This document shows, one piece after another, positions 1 through 8,697 of a stretch of DNA of 33,855 nucleotides. The position numbers were made by a program, and so were the translations under genes. Below the pieces are notes generated by a model, which saw only the letters and a program-made list of their open reading frames with translations, had not been told where the DNA came from and made no database searches. Location: the NCBI RefSeq assembly GCF_018397995.1, contig NZ_BBQH01000057.1:1-33855 (forward strand). The letters are read 5' to 3'. The stretch is from Rhizomonospora bruguierae (lineage in GTDB: Bacteria > Actinomycetota > Actinomycetes > Mycobacteriales > Micromonosporaceae). Every line of letters begins with the position of its first letter. The first letter of the stretch is position 1.

Positions 1-53
1 TAGAGACAGGCCCCGGTTCGGCGCAGCTTGCAGCAGGCAGGAAGGAAGTACCC

Positions 54-2891
54 GTGAGTTCATCAGCGGACGATCCGCGCGGCGACCGCGGCGGAGATCG
101 CGAAGGCCGCGGCGGCGCGGGCGGGTACGACCGGGGCGGCCAGCGTGGCGGGCGGCGCGACAACTGGGGCGACCGGCAGAACCAGGGCGGGCGCGGCGGC
201 GACCGCGACTCCCGGGGTGGCGCCGGTCGCGGTGCCGGCGACCGCAACGGCGGCTACAGCCGACGCGACGACGGCGAGCGCCAGCGCGGCGGCTACCGGG
301 ATGGCGGCTTCCGCGACCGTGAGGGCGGCCCGCGCCGCGAGGGCGGGTACCGCGACGGGGGATTCCGTGACGGGCCGCGCCGCGAGGGTGGCTACCGCGA
401 AGGGGCGCCGCGCGGCGGCTCCCGCGACGAGGGCGGATACCGCGGCGGCGGCCGGTTCGAGGGCCAACGCCGCGAGGGCGGCTACCGGGACCGCGAGGAG
501 CGCGGTTACCGCGGCGGCGCCCGCCGCGACGGCGACTTCGGGGCCGGTGGGGCCCGGCGCGAGGGCGGCGGTTACCGCGAGGGCGGCTTCCGCGAGGGCG
601 GCCCGCGCCGCGAAGGCGGTTACCGCGACGGCGGCTCCCGCCAGGGTGGCCAGCGCAGCGAGGGCGGCTTCCGCGGCGGCGACCGCGGCGGATCCGGGGC
701 AGGCCGCGAGGGCGGATACGGCGACCGCGACCGCGGCGGCTACCGCGACCGGAGCGAGCGTGAGGGCGGTCCACATCGTGAGGGTGGCTTCCGTGACGGG
801 GGTCCGCGTCGTGAGGGTGGCTTCCGTGACGGGGGTCCGCGTCGTGAGGGCGGGTTCCGTGACGGGGGTCCGCGTCGTGAGGGCGGGTTCCGTGACGGGG
901 GTCCGCGTCGTGAGGGCGGCTTCCGTGACGGGGGTCCGCGTCGTGAGGGCGGGTTCCGTGACGGGGGTCCGCGTCGTGAGGGTGGCTTCCGTGACGGGGG
1001 TCCGCGTCGTGAGGGTGGCTTCCGTGACGGGGGCCCGCGTCGTGAGGGCGGGTTCCGTGAGGGCGGTCCGCGTCGTGAGGGTGGCTTCCGTGACGGGGGC
1101 CCGCGCCGTGAAGGTGGCTTCCGTGACGGGGGCCCGCGCCGTGAAGGTGGCTTCCGTGACCGGGAACGGCCAGGCTTCCAGGATCGCCCGCGCGGCGGGT
1201 TCCGCGATCGGGAGCGGCCCGGGTTCCGTGAGGAGCGGGATCGCGAGCGGCGCGGCGGTTACGGCGAGCGCGGTGGCGAGCCGGCGGTCGAGCGGGACCA
1301 TGACCGCGGCATCGAGCGGGGCGAGGAGCGGGCTGGGCGGCCGCATCAGGACAACGTCCAGGGGGGCGATGCCGAGCGGCGGTGGCGGGCGGCGGACAGC
1401 GAGGACGCGCCCGCGGCCGGCCGGCGGTGGGAGCGCGGCGAGGGTACGCCGGAGCGGCCCGCGGGGCCGGTGCTGCCCGACGACGTGGACGCCGCGGACC
1501 TGGCGCCCGAGGTGCGGGCCGAGCTGAGGTCGCTGTCGCGCCCGGTGGCGGAGACGGTGGCGCGGCACCTGGTCATGACGGGGCGCGTGATCGACGACGA
1601 CCCGGAGGAAGCGCTGGCGCACGCGCTGGCCGCGCGGCGGATGGCGTCCCGGATCGCGGCGGTGCGCGAGGCCACCGGGCTGGCCGCGTATCGGGCGGGG
1701 GAGTGGCAGACCGCGGTGTCGGAACTGCGCACCTACCACCGGATGTCCGGGCGCCAGACGCACCTGGCCATTCTGGCGGACTGCGAACGGGCACTGGGCC
1801 GCCCGGAGCGGGCCGTGGACCTGTACCGGTCGGCCGACCGGGAGCAGTTGGAGCAGGCCGAGGCGATCGAACTGCTGATCGTCGGCGCGGCGGCACGGGC
1901 CGACATGGGCCAGCAGGACGCCGCCGTATCGATGCTTCAGGTGCGCGAACTGACCGCGGACGCCCCGTGGGTGTCGCGGCTGCGGTACGCGTACGCCGAC
2001 GCGCTGCTCAGCGCCGGCCGGCGGGGCGAGGCGCGGGAGTGGTTCGTACGGGTCGCCGAGGCCGACGAGGAGGGCGAGACCGACGCCGCCGAGCGCCTGC
2101 TCGAACTCGACGGCGTCGTCCTCACCGAGGACGAGAACGACGACGAACTCAACGACGAGAACGACGACCGACTCGAGGACGACGACGAACTCGAGAACGA
2201 GGACGACGACCGACTCGAGGACGAGGACGAGCGCGACGACGGGTTCGAAGCCGAGGACGGGTTCGAGGGCGAGATCCGCGACCGGTACGAGGACGAGGAG
2301 CGAGTCTCCGGCGGCACCGAGGACGACGGTGGCACCGACGACGGCGGCGAGACCGAGTACGACGGCGAGGTGGAGGAGCTCGACCGGGACGACGACGGCG
2401 TCGATCGGGACGACGACGGCGTCGATCGGGACCGGTCGGCGGCCGGCGACGCGCAGCCCGTCGAGGGGGCACCCGAAGAGGAGGAAGAAACTCTCTACCA
2501 GGCCGGCGAACAGGAGCGGGCGGCTCGCGACGAGGGGCCCGGCGGGCGCCCGAACGCGGAGGCGGTCTGGTTCGACGAGGGTGACCAGGAAGGCGTCGGG
2601 CAGCGGCCGGCGGCCAGCGCCCCGGCCAGTCCGGAGCGTGAGGAGCGGGCCGGGCTGCGCAGCAACGCCGAGCAGGCCGGGGCGGAGGAACTGGCCCGGG
2701 ACGGCGCCGCCACCCGTGACAACTCCGCGACCGGCGTCGACACGGGAGAGAGCGGCAGCGCGTTGGCCGCGGACACGGACATCGCCGCCGCGGCCACCGC
2801 CGACGAGGACAGCGTCCCCAACGGGTTGGACCGGATCGACGCCGATCTGGCCGCCAAGCGGCGGGAGGAGCGCCCGGAGGGGGAGCGTTGA
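54..2891 (+). CDS. RGG-repeat / TPR / acidic-tail protein (Rv1691-type position)
   Basis: A 945-residue protein in three parts. Residues 1 to about 430 are almost only Gly, Arg, Asp and Glu with aromatic residues spaced between them (RGG-like, probably disordered), including about 11 near-perfect 11-residue units at 243-363. Residues about 473-690 form a helical TPR-like domain (for example [18 protein letters not shown]), the part matching the TPR protein found at this position in other actinomycetes. Residues about 690-800 are extremely Asp/Glu-rich, followed by a low-complexity Ala/Glu tail. The GTG start has an AGGAAGGA sequence about 7 nt upstream. The stop overlaps the next gene by 4 nt, so the two are probably co-translated. 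Arg/Gly-rich regions often bind RNA, and TPRs bind proteins; any role in ribosome or RNA biology here is inference. The long antisense frame across the repeats is a shadow. Confidence 0.85.
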   Translation: MSSSADDPRGDRGGDREGRGGAGGYDRGGQRGGRRDNWGDRQNQGGRGGDRDSRGGAGRGAGDRNGGYSRRDDGERQRGGYRDGGFRDREGGPRREGGYRDGGFRDGPRREGGYREGAPRGGSRDEGGYRGGGRFEGQRREGGYRDREERGYRGGARRDGDFGAGGARREGGGYREGGFREGGPRREGGYRDGGSRQGGQRSEGGFRGGDRGGSGAGREGGYGDRDRGGYRDRSEREGGPHREGGFRDGGPRREGGFRDGGPRREGGFRDGGPRREGGFRDGGPRREGGFRDGGPRREGGFRDGGPRREGGFRDGGPRREGGFRDGGPRREGGFREGGPRREGGFRDGGPRREGGFRDGGPRREGGFRDRERPGFQDRPRGGFRDRERPGFREERDRERRGGYGERGGEPAVERDHDRGIERGEERAGRPHQDNVQGGDAERRWRAADSEDAPAAGRRWERGEGTPERPAGPVLPDDVDAADLAPEVRAELRSLSRPVAETVARHLVMTGRVIDDDPEEALAHALAARRMASRIAAVREATGLAAYRAGEWQTAVSELRTYHRMSGRQTHLAILADCERALGRPERAVDLYRSADREQLEQAEAIELLIVGAAARADMGQQDAAVSMLQVRELTADAPWVSRLRYAYADALLSAGRRGEAREWFVRVAEADEEGETDAAERLLELDGVVLTEDENDDELNDENDDRLEDDDELENEDDDRLEDEDERDDGFEAEDGFEGEIRDRYEDEERVSGGTEDDGGTDDGGETEYDGEVEELDRDDDGVDRDDDGVDRDRSAAGDAQPVEGAPEEEEETLYQAGEQERAARDEGPGGRPNAEAVWFDEGDQEGVGQRPAASAPASPEREERAGLRSNAEQAGAEELARDGAATRDNSATGVDTGESGSALAADTDIAAAATADEDSVPNGLDRIDADLAAKRREERPEGER
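781..1143 (+). repeat. About 11 tandem 33-nt repeats within the RGG gene
   Basis: Unit of 33 nt encoding [11 protein letters not shown], repeated head to tail about 11 times with only a few base differences (mainly GGTGGC versus GGCGGG at the Gly-Gly codons, and one Asp to Glu change). The near identity at the DNA level, and the change from C-ending Arg codons in the flanks to CGT in the repeats, suggest recent expansion by slippage or unequal exchange. The unit length keeps the frame. Confidence 0.95.
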
Positions 2892-3880
2892 CGGGACTGG
2901 CCGACGCGTACGACCTGATCATTTTCGATCTTGACGGGGTGGTCTACCTGATCGACCGGCCGATCGACGGCGCGGTCGAGGCGATCGGGGCGCTGCACCA
3001 GGCCGGGACGGCGGTCGCGTACGCGACCAACAACGCGTCGCGGCAGGCGGCCGACGTCGCCGCGCTGCTGACCGGCATGGGCATCATCGCCGGGGCGGAC
3101 GAGGTGCTCACCTCGGCGGGCGCGGCGGCCGAGGCGCTGGCGAGCCGGCTGCCGGCCGGTTCGCCGGTCCTGGTGGTGGGCGCCGAGGCGCTGCGCGCGG
3201 AGGTGACCGCCGCCGGGCTGACCCCGGTGGCCGAGGCCGCGGACGACCCGGTGGCGGTCGTGCAGGGGTACGGGCCGGCCGTGGGGTGGGCGCAGCTCGC
3301 GGAGGCGAGCGTCGCGATCCGGGCCGGGGCGCAGTGGGTGGCCACGAACACGGACCGGACCCTGCCGAGCGTGCGGGGCCCGCTGCCGGGCAACGGTTCG
3401 TTGGTGGCGGTGCTGCGCACGGCACTGGAGCGGGAGCCGGACCTGGTCGTCGGCAAGCCCGAGCCGGCGCTGTTCCGCACCGCGGCCAGCCGGGCGGACG
3501 CCCGCTGGCCGCTGGTCGTCGGGGACCGGCTGGACACCGACATCGAGGGCGCCGTCCGGGCCGGAATGGACAGCCTGCTGGTCCTCACCGGAGTTAGCAC
3601 CGCCCGGGACCTGCTCACCGCCCCGCCGTTGCGGCGACCCACGTACGTGGCCGAGAACCTCGGCGCGCTGGCCGACGCCGGCAGCGCTGCCCCCGTACCC
3701 TCCGCAGGGGACGATTGGACACTGCGCGAGGCCGGCGACGGCCTGGAGTTGAGCGGCGCCGGCCGACCGGCGGGCGCGCTGGCGGCGCTGTGCGCGCGGG
3801 CCTGGTCCGGGGAGCCGGTGGGCCGGGTGCGCGGCGCGACGCCGCAGGCCCAGGCGGCCCTGGCCGCCCTCAAACTCTGA
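2888..3880 (+). CDS. HAD family IIA phosphatase, likely glycerol-3-phosphate phosphatase (Rv1692-like)
   Basis: A 330-residue HAD-superfamily hydrolase. Motif I is FDLDGVVYL (nucleophile Asp14, acid/base Asp16), motif II is ATNNASR, the Lys motif is VVGKPEP, and motif IV is [10 protein letters not shown], the usual order for subfamily IIA (NagD-like) with a cap between motifs II and III. A C-terminal extension of about 70 residues follows the HAD core. The M. tuberculosis gene at this position, Rv1692, is a glycerol-3-phosphate phosphatase that recycles glycerophospholipid breakdown products; the same substrate here is inferred from synteny. The start is TTG, overlapping the upstream stop (TTGA), with GGAGG just upstream. 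Confidence 0.85.
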   Translation: MTGLADAYDLIIFDLDGVVYLIDRPIDGAVEAIGALHQAGTAVAYATNNASRQAADVAALLTGMGIIAGADEVLTSAGAAAEALASRLPAGSPVLVVGAEALRAEVTAAGLTPVAEAADDPVAVVQGYGPAVGWAQLAEASVAIRAGAQWVATNTDRTLPSVRGPLPGNGSLVAVLRTALEREPDLVVGKPEPALFRTAASRADARWPLVVGDRLDTDIEGAVRAGMDSLLVLTGVSTARDLLTAPPLRRPTYVAENLGALADAGSAAPVPSAGDDWTLREAGDGLELSGAGRPAGALAALCARAWSGEPVGRVRGATPQAQAALAALKL

Positions 3881-3896
3881 CCGGCCGACGGCCGGT
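3880..3896. terminator. Short hairpin between convergent genes
   Basis: Perfect 7-bp inverted repeat, ACCGGCC and GGCCGGT with a 3-nt loop, fills the 20-nt gap between the convergent phosphatase and SCP2-like genes. It could terminate both transcripts. There is no T-tract, as is common in GC-rich actinomycetes. Confidence 0.4.
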
Positions 3897-3900
3897 GCGG

Positions 3901-4239
3901 CTAGCGGAGCTTGCGGAGTTTCAGCAGGTCGAACGGGTTGGCGTTGAGGGAGACGCGGCGGGCGCCGAGGGCGCGGGCGAAGTCGAGGTTGCCGTCGACC
4001 AGGGCGACCAGGTCGTCGCTGGTCATGGAGATCTTGATTTTGGCGGCCGGGTCGTCGCCGTCGGTCAGGTCGACCAGGCGGCCGTCGGTGAGCCGGCCGT
4101 GGAACGCGGTGTCGAGGTCGGTCACCCGCAGGGCGAGCGTGCGGTCCAGGTCAACCTTGCCGCGCACCTCGTCGGCGTTCGTGGCCAGGTTGGCCGCGAG
4201 CCGTTCCAGCGCGGACCGGCACTCTTCCTCGGTCGCCAC
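3901..4239 (-). CDS. SCP2 sterol-binding domain-like small protein
   Basis: About 112 residues resembling a stand-alone SCP2 (sterol carrier protein 2) fold: an N-terminal helix (ATEEECRSALERLAANL), beta strands, the segment AAKIKISMTSDDLVALVDG, and a C-terminal end with NPFDLLKL. Such domains bind hydrophobic ligands; no ligand can be named from sequence. Two GTG codons 6 nt apart can start it. GGAGG lies directly against the outer one (4245) but 6 nt before the inner one (4239), so the inner start is chosen. It is the only minus-strand gene in the first 7 kb and is convergent with the phosphatase gene. Confidence 0.65.
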   Translation of the reverse strand: MATEEECRSALERLAANLATNADEVRGKVDLDRTLALRVTDLDTAFHGRLTDGRLVDLTDGDDPAAKIKISMTSDDLVALVDGNLDFARALGARRVSLNANPFDLLKLRKLR

Positions 4240-4372
4240 GCTCACCCTCCGCTACTCGAATCGGACACCACGGGCACGGTACCGCACAGGGCGCGGCGAG
4301 CCGCCCGGTAGCGTGACATGCAACGCGTACCGTGGCCCGGGTCGGGCGACGGCCTGTCGAAGGAGACTGGGG

Positions 4373-5134
4373 ATGCAAGACGCTTGGCGGGCGTACCTGG
4401 AGATGGCACTCGGGCTCACCGAGACGTCCCGGAAGAAGGCGCAGAAGGTCGCCAAGAAGCTGATCGGCCGGGGCGGCGCGACGGCGGTGCAGGTGCAGGC
4501 GCTGGCCGAGGACATGGTCTCCAACAGTTCGGCCACCCGGGAGGCGCTGACGAAGGTCGTGCGCGCCGAGGTGGAGCGGGCGCTGGGCCGGGTCGGCCTG
4601 GTGAGCGCGGACGAGGTCGAGCGGCTCGCCAGCCGGGTGCGTGAGCTGGAGCGACAGCTCGCCGAGGCGCGGGCCAGCGCGACGACCGCGCCGGCGACGG
4701 TCGCCGAGGCGGCGGGTGAGCCGGTCGGTGCCGAGGTCGTGGCGCCGCCCGCCACGGACGGGGAAGCGGGCCTGGGTCCGGCCAAGGCGGTGCCCAGCGG
4801 TGCGGCGAAGAAGGCGCCGGCGGCGAAGGCCGTGGCCAAGAAGGCGGTCGCGAAGAAGGCCGTGGCGAAGAAGGCCGTGGCGGCGAAGGCGACGAAGGCG
4901 GCCGCGCCCAGCAGCGGGCCGGCGACCGGCGCGGTCGGCGGGCCGGAGGCGGTCGGCGGCGCCGAGGCGCAGGGCCGCCTGGCCGCGGGCGAGGAGCCCG
5001 GGCCCGTGGCGCCGGCGAAGGCCGCCAAGAGCACCGTCGCCAAGGCCGCCGCGAAGAAGGCCGCCGCGAAGAAGGCGCCGGTGAAGAAGGCGGCCGCCAG
5101 GAAGGCCGCTGGCGAGCCCGGTGGCGCCCCGTGA
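4373..5134 (+). CDS. Phasin-like protein with histone H1-like Lys/Ala tail
   Basis: 253 residues. The N-terminal 100 or so residues are helical (YLEMALGLTETSRKKAQKVA, then a coiled-coil-like VERLASRVRELERQLAEARA) and resemble polyhydroxyalkanoate granule-associated (phasin) proteins. The rest is Ala/Lys-rich with repeated KKA and AKK units like bacterial histone H1-type tails (residues about 143-180 and 220-253). The basic tail should bind DNA or RNA. ATG at 4373 is chosen because AAGGAGA precedes it by about 6 nt; the frame stays open far upstream but that part is not protein-like. It ends in a GTGA overlap with the next gene. A role in nucleoid or granule organisation is inference. Confidence 0.75.
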   Translation: MQDAWRAYLEMALGLTETSRKKAQKVAKKLIGRGGATAVQVQALAEDMVSNSSATREALTKVVRAEVERALGRVGLVSADEVERLASRVRELERQLAEARASATTAPATVAEAAGEPVGAEVVAPPATDGEAGLGPAKAVPSGAAKKAPAAKAVAKKAVAKKAVAKKAVAAKATKAAAPSSGPATGAVGGPEAVGGAEAQGRLAAGEEPGPVAPAKAAKSTVAKAAAKKAAAKKAPVKKAAARKAAGEPGGAP

Positions 5135-5430
5135 CCTCACCCGACCAGTTCGCCCCGGGCGAGGTCCGGGGTGCGAGTCCGGGCGCAAGCCCGAACCGGG
5201 GCCCGGGCGAAGATCCGCGCGTGAGTCAGGGCGGGAGCCCGGGCTGGGGCGAGGGGCCGGGCGACCCGGCCGGCGAGGGTGGGCCGGTGCGGACCGGGCA
5301 CCCGGCCGTGGACGGCGCCCTGCAGGCGATGGCGAACGCCGCCGAGTTGCCCGCGGCCGAGCAGATCGCGGAGTACGAGGCGGCGCACCGGACCCTGCAG
5401 GAGACCCTGGCGACCATCGACGAAGCCTGA
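5131..5430 (+). CDS. Small conserved hypothetical protein upstream of tlyA
   Basis: 99 residues. The first half is a Gly/Pro/Ser-rich linker. The second half (HPAVDGALQAMANAAELP, then EYEAAHRTLQETLATIDEA) is a short helical domain of the kind encoded immediately before tlyA in many actinomycetes. I know of no assigned function. The GTG start overlaps the upstream stop by 4 nt, and tlyA begins 1 nt after its stop, so it lies in a tightly coupled operon. Confidence 0.7.
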   Translation: MTSPDQFAPGEVRGASPGASPNRGPGEDPRVSQGGSPGWGEGPGDPAGEGGPVRTGHPAVDGALQAMANAAELPAAEQIAEYEAAHRTLQETLATIDEA

Positions 5431-5431
5431 C

Positions 5432-6273
<842 letters not shown>

Positions 6274-6277
<4 letters not shown>

Positions 6278-7167
6278 CCCGCTCGGCGCTCATGGTCACG
6301 CACACGGGGCGCAAGCACAGCGCCGCCCACGCCAGCACGGTCGCCGCGGACCTGATCGCGGCCGGCTTCGCCGTCCGGGTGATCGCCGAGGAGGTGGCCG
6401 ACCTGGACCTGCCCGAGGACGTGCTGCCGGTCAGCGACGACCCGGCCGAGGCCGCCGAGGGCTGCGAGATCGTCCTGGCCCTGGGTGGGGACGGGACGCT
6501 GCTGCGCGCCGCCGAACTGGCCCGCCCGGCCGGCGTCCCGCTGCTGGGGATCAATCTCGGCAAGGTGGGCTTCCTGGCCGAGGCGGAGATCCACGACGTG
6601 GACCAGGCGGTGCGGGACGTGGTGACCCGCTCGTACACGGTGGACGAGCGGCTGACGGTGGACGTGGTCGCGGAGCTGAACGGGCACGAGATCGTCCGGT
6701 CCTGGGGGCTGAACGAGATCAGCGTGGAGAAGGGCTCCCGGGCGCAGATGCTGGAGCTGCGGGTGGACGTGGACGGGCGCCCGCTGTCCCGGTACGGCTG
6801 CGACGGGGTGGTGTGCGCGACCCCGACCGGCTCCACCGCGTACGCGTTCTCGGCCGGCGGTCCGGTGGTGTGGCCGGAGGTGGAGGCGCTGCTGCTGGTG
6901 CCGATCAGCGCGCATGCCCTGTTCAGCCGGCCGCTGGTCACCGCGCCCACCTCGGAGATCGTGATCACCGTGGACCCGTACACGCCGCTGGCCGTGCTGA
7001 CCTGCGACGGGCGGCGCTGCTACGACCTGCCGCCCGGCGCCCGGGTGACCGCGCGCCGGGGTGAGCTGCCCGTCCGGGTGGTGCGGCTGGAGCCGCAGCC
7101 GTTCACCGACCGGCTGGTGGCCAAGTTCGCCCTCCCGGTCGAGGGCTGGCGCGGCAACGCCCGCTGA
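6274..7167 (+). CDS. nadK: NAD kinase
   Basis: 297 residues. ATP-NAD kinase makes NADP from NAD. The GGDGT signature is at residues 71-75, followed by GINLGKVGFLAE, the NE motif (GLNEISVEKG), the glycine-rich region CDGVVCATPTGSTAYAFSAG, and PISAHALFSRPLV. Length is normal for actinobacterial enzymes. The GTG start overlaps tlyA by 4 nt with AAGGAGGA just upstream. The tlyA-nadK-recN order matches mycobacteria, but here the regulator pair separates nadK from recN. Confidence 0.95.
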
Positions 7168-7170
7168 CCG

Positions 7171-7188
7171 GCGCCCACCCGCGGGCGC
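7171..7188. terminator. Hairpin after nadK, copy 1
   Basis: Inverted repeat GCGCCC / GGGCGC with a 6-nt loop, 3 nt after the nadK stop. It is the first of two identical hairpins between convergent genes and a candidate terminator without a T-tract. Confidence 0.4.
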
Positions 7189-7265
7189 CCGGCCCGGGCC
7201 TCCGTCGAGGCGGGTACCCCGTGGGCGCCGGCCGGGGCCTCCGGTCGAGGCTGGCGCGGCAACGG

Positions 7266-7283
7266 GCGCCCACCCGCGGGCGC
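7266..7283. terminator. Hairpin after DUF397 gene, copy 2
   Basis: Second identical copy of the GCGCCC / GGGCGC hairpin, created by the local duplication. It lies 30 nt beyond the DUF397 stop and could serve the minus-strand transcripts while copy 1 serves nadK. Confidence 0.4.
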
Positions 7284-7312
7284 CCGGCCGCCGCCGCGTC
7301 CAGCCCGCGCGG

Positions 7313-7579
7313 TCAGCGGAAGTCGAACTCGCCGCTCTTCACGCCCGCGAGGAATGCGTCCCACTCGGCGCGTGTGTAGAAGAGGACCTCGCCCTCGGGA
7401 CGGTGGCTGTGGCGGACCGCGATCCGGCCGGAACCGTCCCGGACCGGGCCGGCCTCGACGCACTCGGCGCCGGCGCCGCTGCTGCGGCTGCTGATGTGCC
7501 AGGCGACGTCGGGCAGCACTCCCGCTCCCCGGCCGCCTGCGTCGTGCGTGCCGGATCCCGGCATACCAGCTGCGTGCAT
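7313..7579 (-). CDS. DUF397 domain protein
   Basis: 88 residues. The C-terminal 60 or so residues have the DUF397 pattern: AWHISSRSS, then ECVEAG, IAVRHSH, and FYTRAEWDAFLAGVKSGEFD. DUF397 proteins are small partners of XRE/DUF5753 regulators (WhiJ/Scr1-type loci), which are abundant in streptomycetes and relatives, linked to developmental control, and sometimes described as toxin-antitoxin-like. ATG at 7579 is chosen because AGGGAG lies 5 nt upstream; a second ATG is at 7564. The gene starts inside the 3' part of the regulator gene in another frame. Confidence 0.82.
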   Translation of the reverse strand: MHAAGMPGSGTHDAGGRGAGVLPDVAWHISSRSSGAGAECVEAGPVRDGSGRIAVRHSHRPEGEVLFYTRAEWDAFLAGVKSGEFDFR

Positions 7580-8481
7580 CTCAGCTCCCTGGCGATGGAT
7601 GCGATGAACTCGATGGACTCGCGCTCGGGCAGCGCGGCGGTGCGCAGGCGCTCGTGCGCGCGGGCGAAGCGGGCGGTCTTGGGCGGCTCCACGAACCGCC
7701 GGCCGGCCAGCGACTCCACGTAGGCGGTCTCCGGGTACGGCGGCGGCATCCGGAACAGGATGAACGGGCCGTCGAGGCCGGCGTGCGGCCCGGCGGCGAA
7801 CGGCAGCACCCGGATCGACACGCCGGGCCGGTCGGCCGCCTCGATCAGGTGGTCCAGTTGGCGGCGCAGGACGCCCGGCCCGCCGACCGACCGGCGCAGC
7901 ACCGCCTCGTCCAGCACCGCCGCCAGGCGGGGCGGCCGGGGGCCGTCGAAGATGCGTTGCCGGGCCAGCCGGCGGGCCACCCAGTCGGCCACCCGGGCGT
8001 CCGATTCGCAGTCCTCGACCGCCCGGATCACCGCGTCCGCGTACCCGCGGGTCTGGAGCAGGCCGGGCACGACGGTGTTGTCGAAGCTGACGATCTCCTC
8101 GGCCCGCTCCTCCAGCCACGGCAGGTCGCAGAAGGACGGGTCGCGCAGCGTGTCGCCGAAGCGGGTCTCCCACTCGTCCTTGCGCCACACGTCCTCGGTG
8201 AGGTGCAGCAGCAGGTCGCGCTGCCGCTCGTCGGTGACTCCGTACAGGTCGAGTAACTGGAGCACGTCCGCGCGGGGGAAGGGCCAGTCGGCGGTCTCGA
8301 AGCGGCTCAGCGCGGAGAAGTCCCGCTGGAGGTGCTTGGCCGCCTCGCGCAGCGTCAGGCCGTTCGCGTCCCGCAGTTCCCGCATGCGCAGGCCGAGCCA
8401 GCGGGCGCGCAGCGTCGCCTGCCGGCCGCCCACCTTCCCGCCGCGCCGGCCGATCGGCAGGCGCCTGTTGGACCCGGGCAT
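7339..8481 (-). CDS. XRE-family regulator with DUF5753 domain (WhiJ/Scr1 type)
   Basis: 380 residues. A helix-turn-helix at about 25-85 (LRMRELRDANGLTLREAAKHL) precedes a DUF5753-like ligand or effector domain at about 100-285 (FDNTVVPGLLQTRGYADAVI, then RQLDHLIEAADRPGVSIRVLPF). The recognisable family sequence ends near IEFIASIAREL. The last 80 or so residues are Ser/Ala/Pro/Arg-rich and are read through the DUF397 gene in another frame, so they look non-native. ATG at 8481 follows GGGGGAGG. A palindrome lies just upstream on the coding side, so self-regulation is plausible. Confidence 0.85.
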   Translation of the reverse strand: MPGSNRRLPIGRRGGKVGGRQATLRARWLGLRMRELRDANGLTLREAAKHLQRDFSALSRFETADWPFPRADVLQLLDLYGVTDERQRDLLLHLTEDVWRKDEWETRFGDTLRDPSFCDLPWLEERAEEIVSFDNTVVPGLLQTRGYADAVIRAVEDCESDARVADWVARRLARQRIFDGPRPPRLAAVLDEAVLRRSVGGPGVLRRQLDHLIEAADRPGVSIRVLPFAAGPHAGLDGPFILFRMPPPYPETAYVESLAGRRFVEPPKTARFARAHERLRTAALPERESIEFIASIARELRCTQLVCRDPARTTQAAGERECCPTSPGTSAAAAAAPAPSASRPARSGTVPAGSRSATATVPRARSSSTHAPSGTHSSRA

Positions 8482-8493
8482 GGGCCTCCCCCT

Positions 8494-8595
8494 TCCGCCA
8501 CTATCCGGACACCCGGTGTCCGGCCCGCGCGGCCGCCACCGCGATCGCGGGCCGCTCGCCGCGAAACCCCCGCGGGGAGGGAGGTTAGTGGCGGA
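8494..8595. promoter_or_regulatory. Paired palindromes between the XRE regulator and recN
   Basis: Two inverted repeats lie in the 216-nt divergent spacer. One is compact: CCGGACAC, 3 nt, GTGTCCGG (8505-8523), 23 nt upstream of the regulator ATG and overlapping a GATAGT -10-like hexamer on the minus strand. The other is wide: TCCGCCACTA (8494-8503) against TAGTGGCGGA (8586-8595). Palindromes placed over a promoter are typical operators for dimeric XRE proteins. An AT-rich patch near 8625-8640 may carry the recN promoter. No actinobacterial SOS box was seen. Confidence 0.45.
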
Positions 8596-8697
8596 GTAAG
8601 GCTAATGTCACCGTCCGCAGTGGAGAAAAATATCTATACGTGGACAGAAGCCCGCCGGCTGGTGTCCTGTCACATGGCGCGGCTACTGTCGGGGGCT

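Larger units (their letters stand above)
7135..7289 (+). repeat. Partial duplication of the nadK 3' end in the intergenic region
   Basis: The sequence at 7135-7195 (last nadK codons plus the following spacer) recurs at 7241-7289 with a 1-nt deletion and a roughly 10-nt deletion that removes the stop codon. A shorter GGGCCTCC(G)GTCGAGG repeat occurs at 7196-7210 and 7235-7250. The spacer between nadK and the convergent DUF397 gene appears to have grown by local duplication. Confidence 0.75.

Noticed and set aside
781-1143. CRISPR-like regular repeats
   Set aside because: Units are contiguous with no spacers and lie within a long coding frame; this is a coding tandem repeat.
63-1763. 566-codon antisense frame opposite the RGG gene
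   Set aside because: It exists because the repeat lacks stops on the other strand; its product is an Ala/Thr/Val low-complexity chain with no domain.
8596-8697. SOS box upstream of recN
   Set aside because: No TCGAAC-N4-GTTCGA-like sequence was found by eye.
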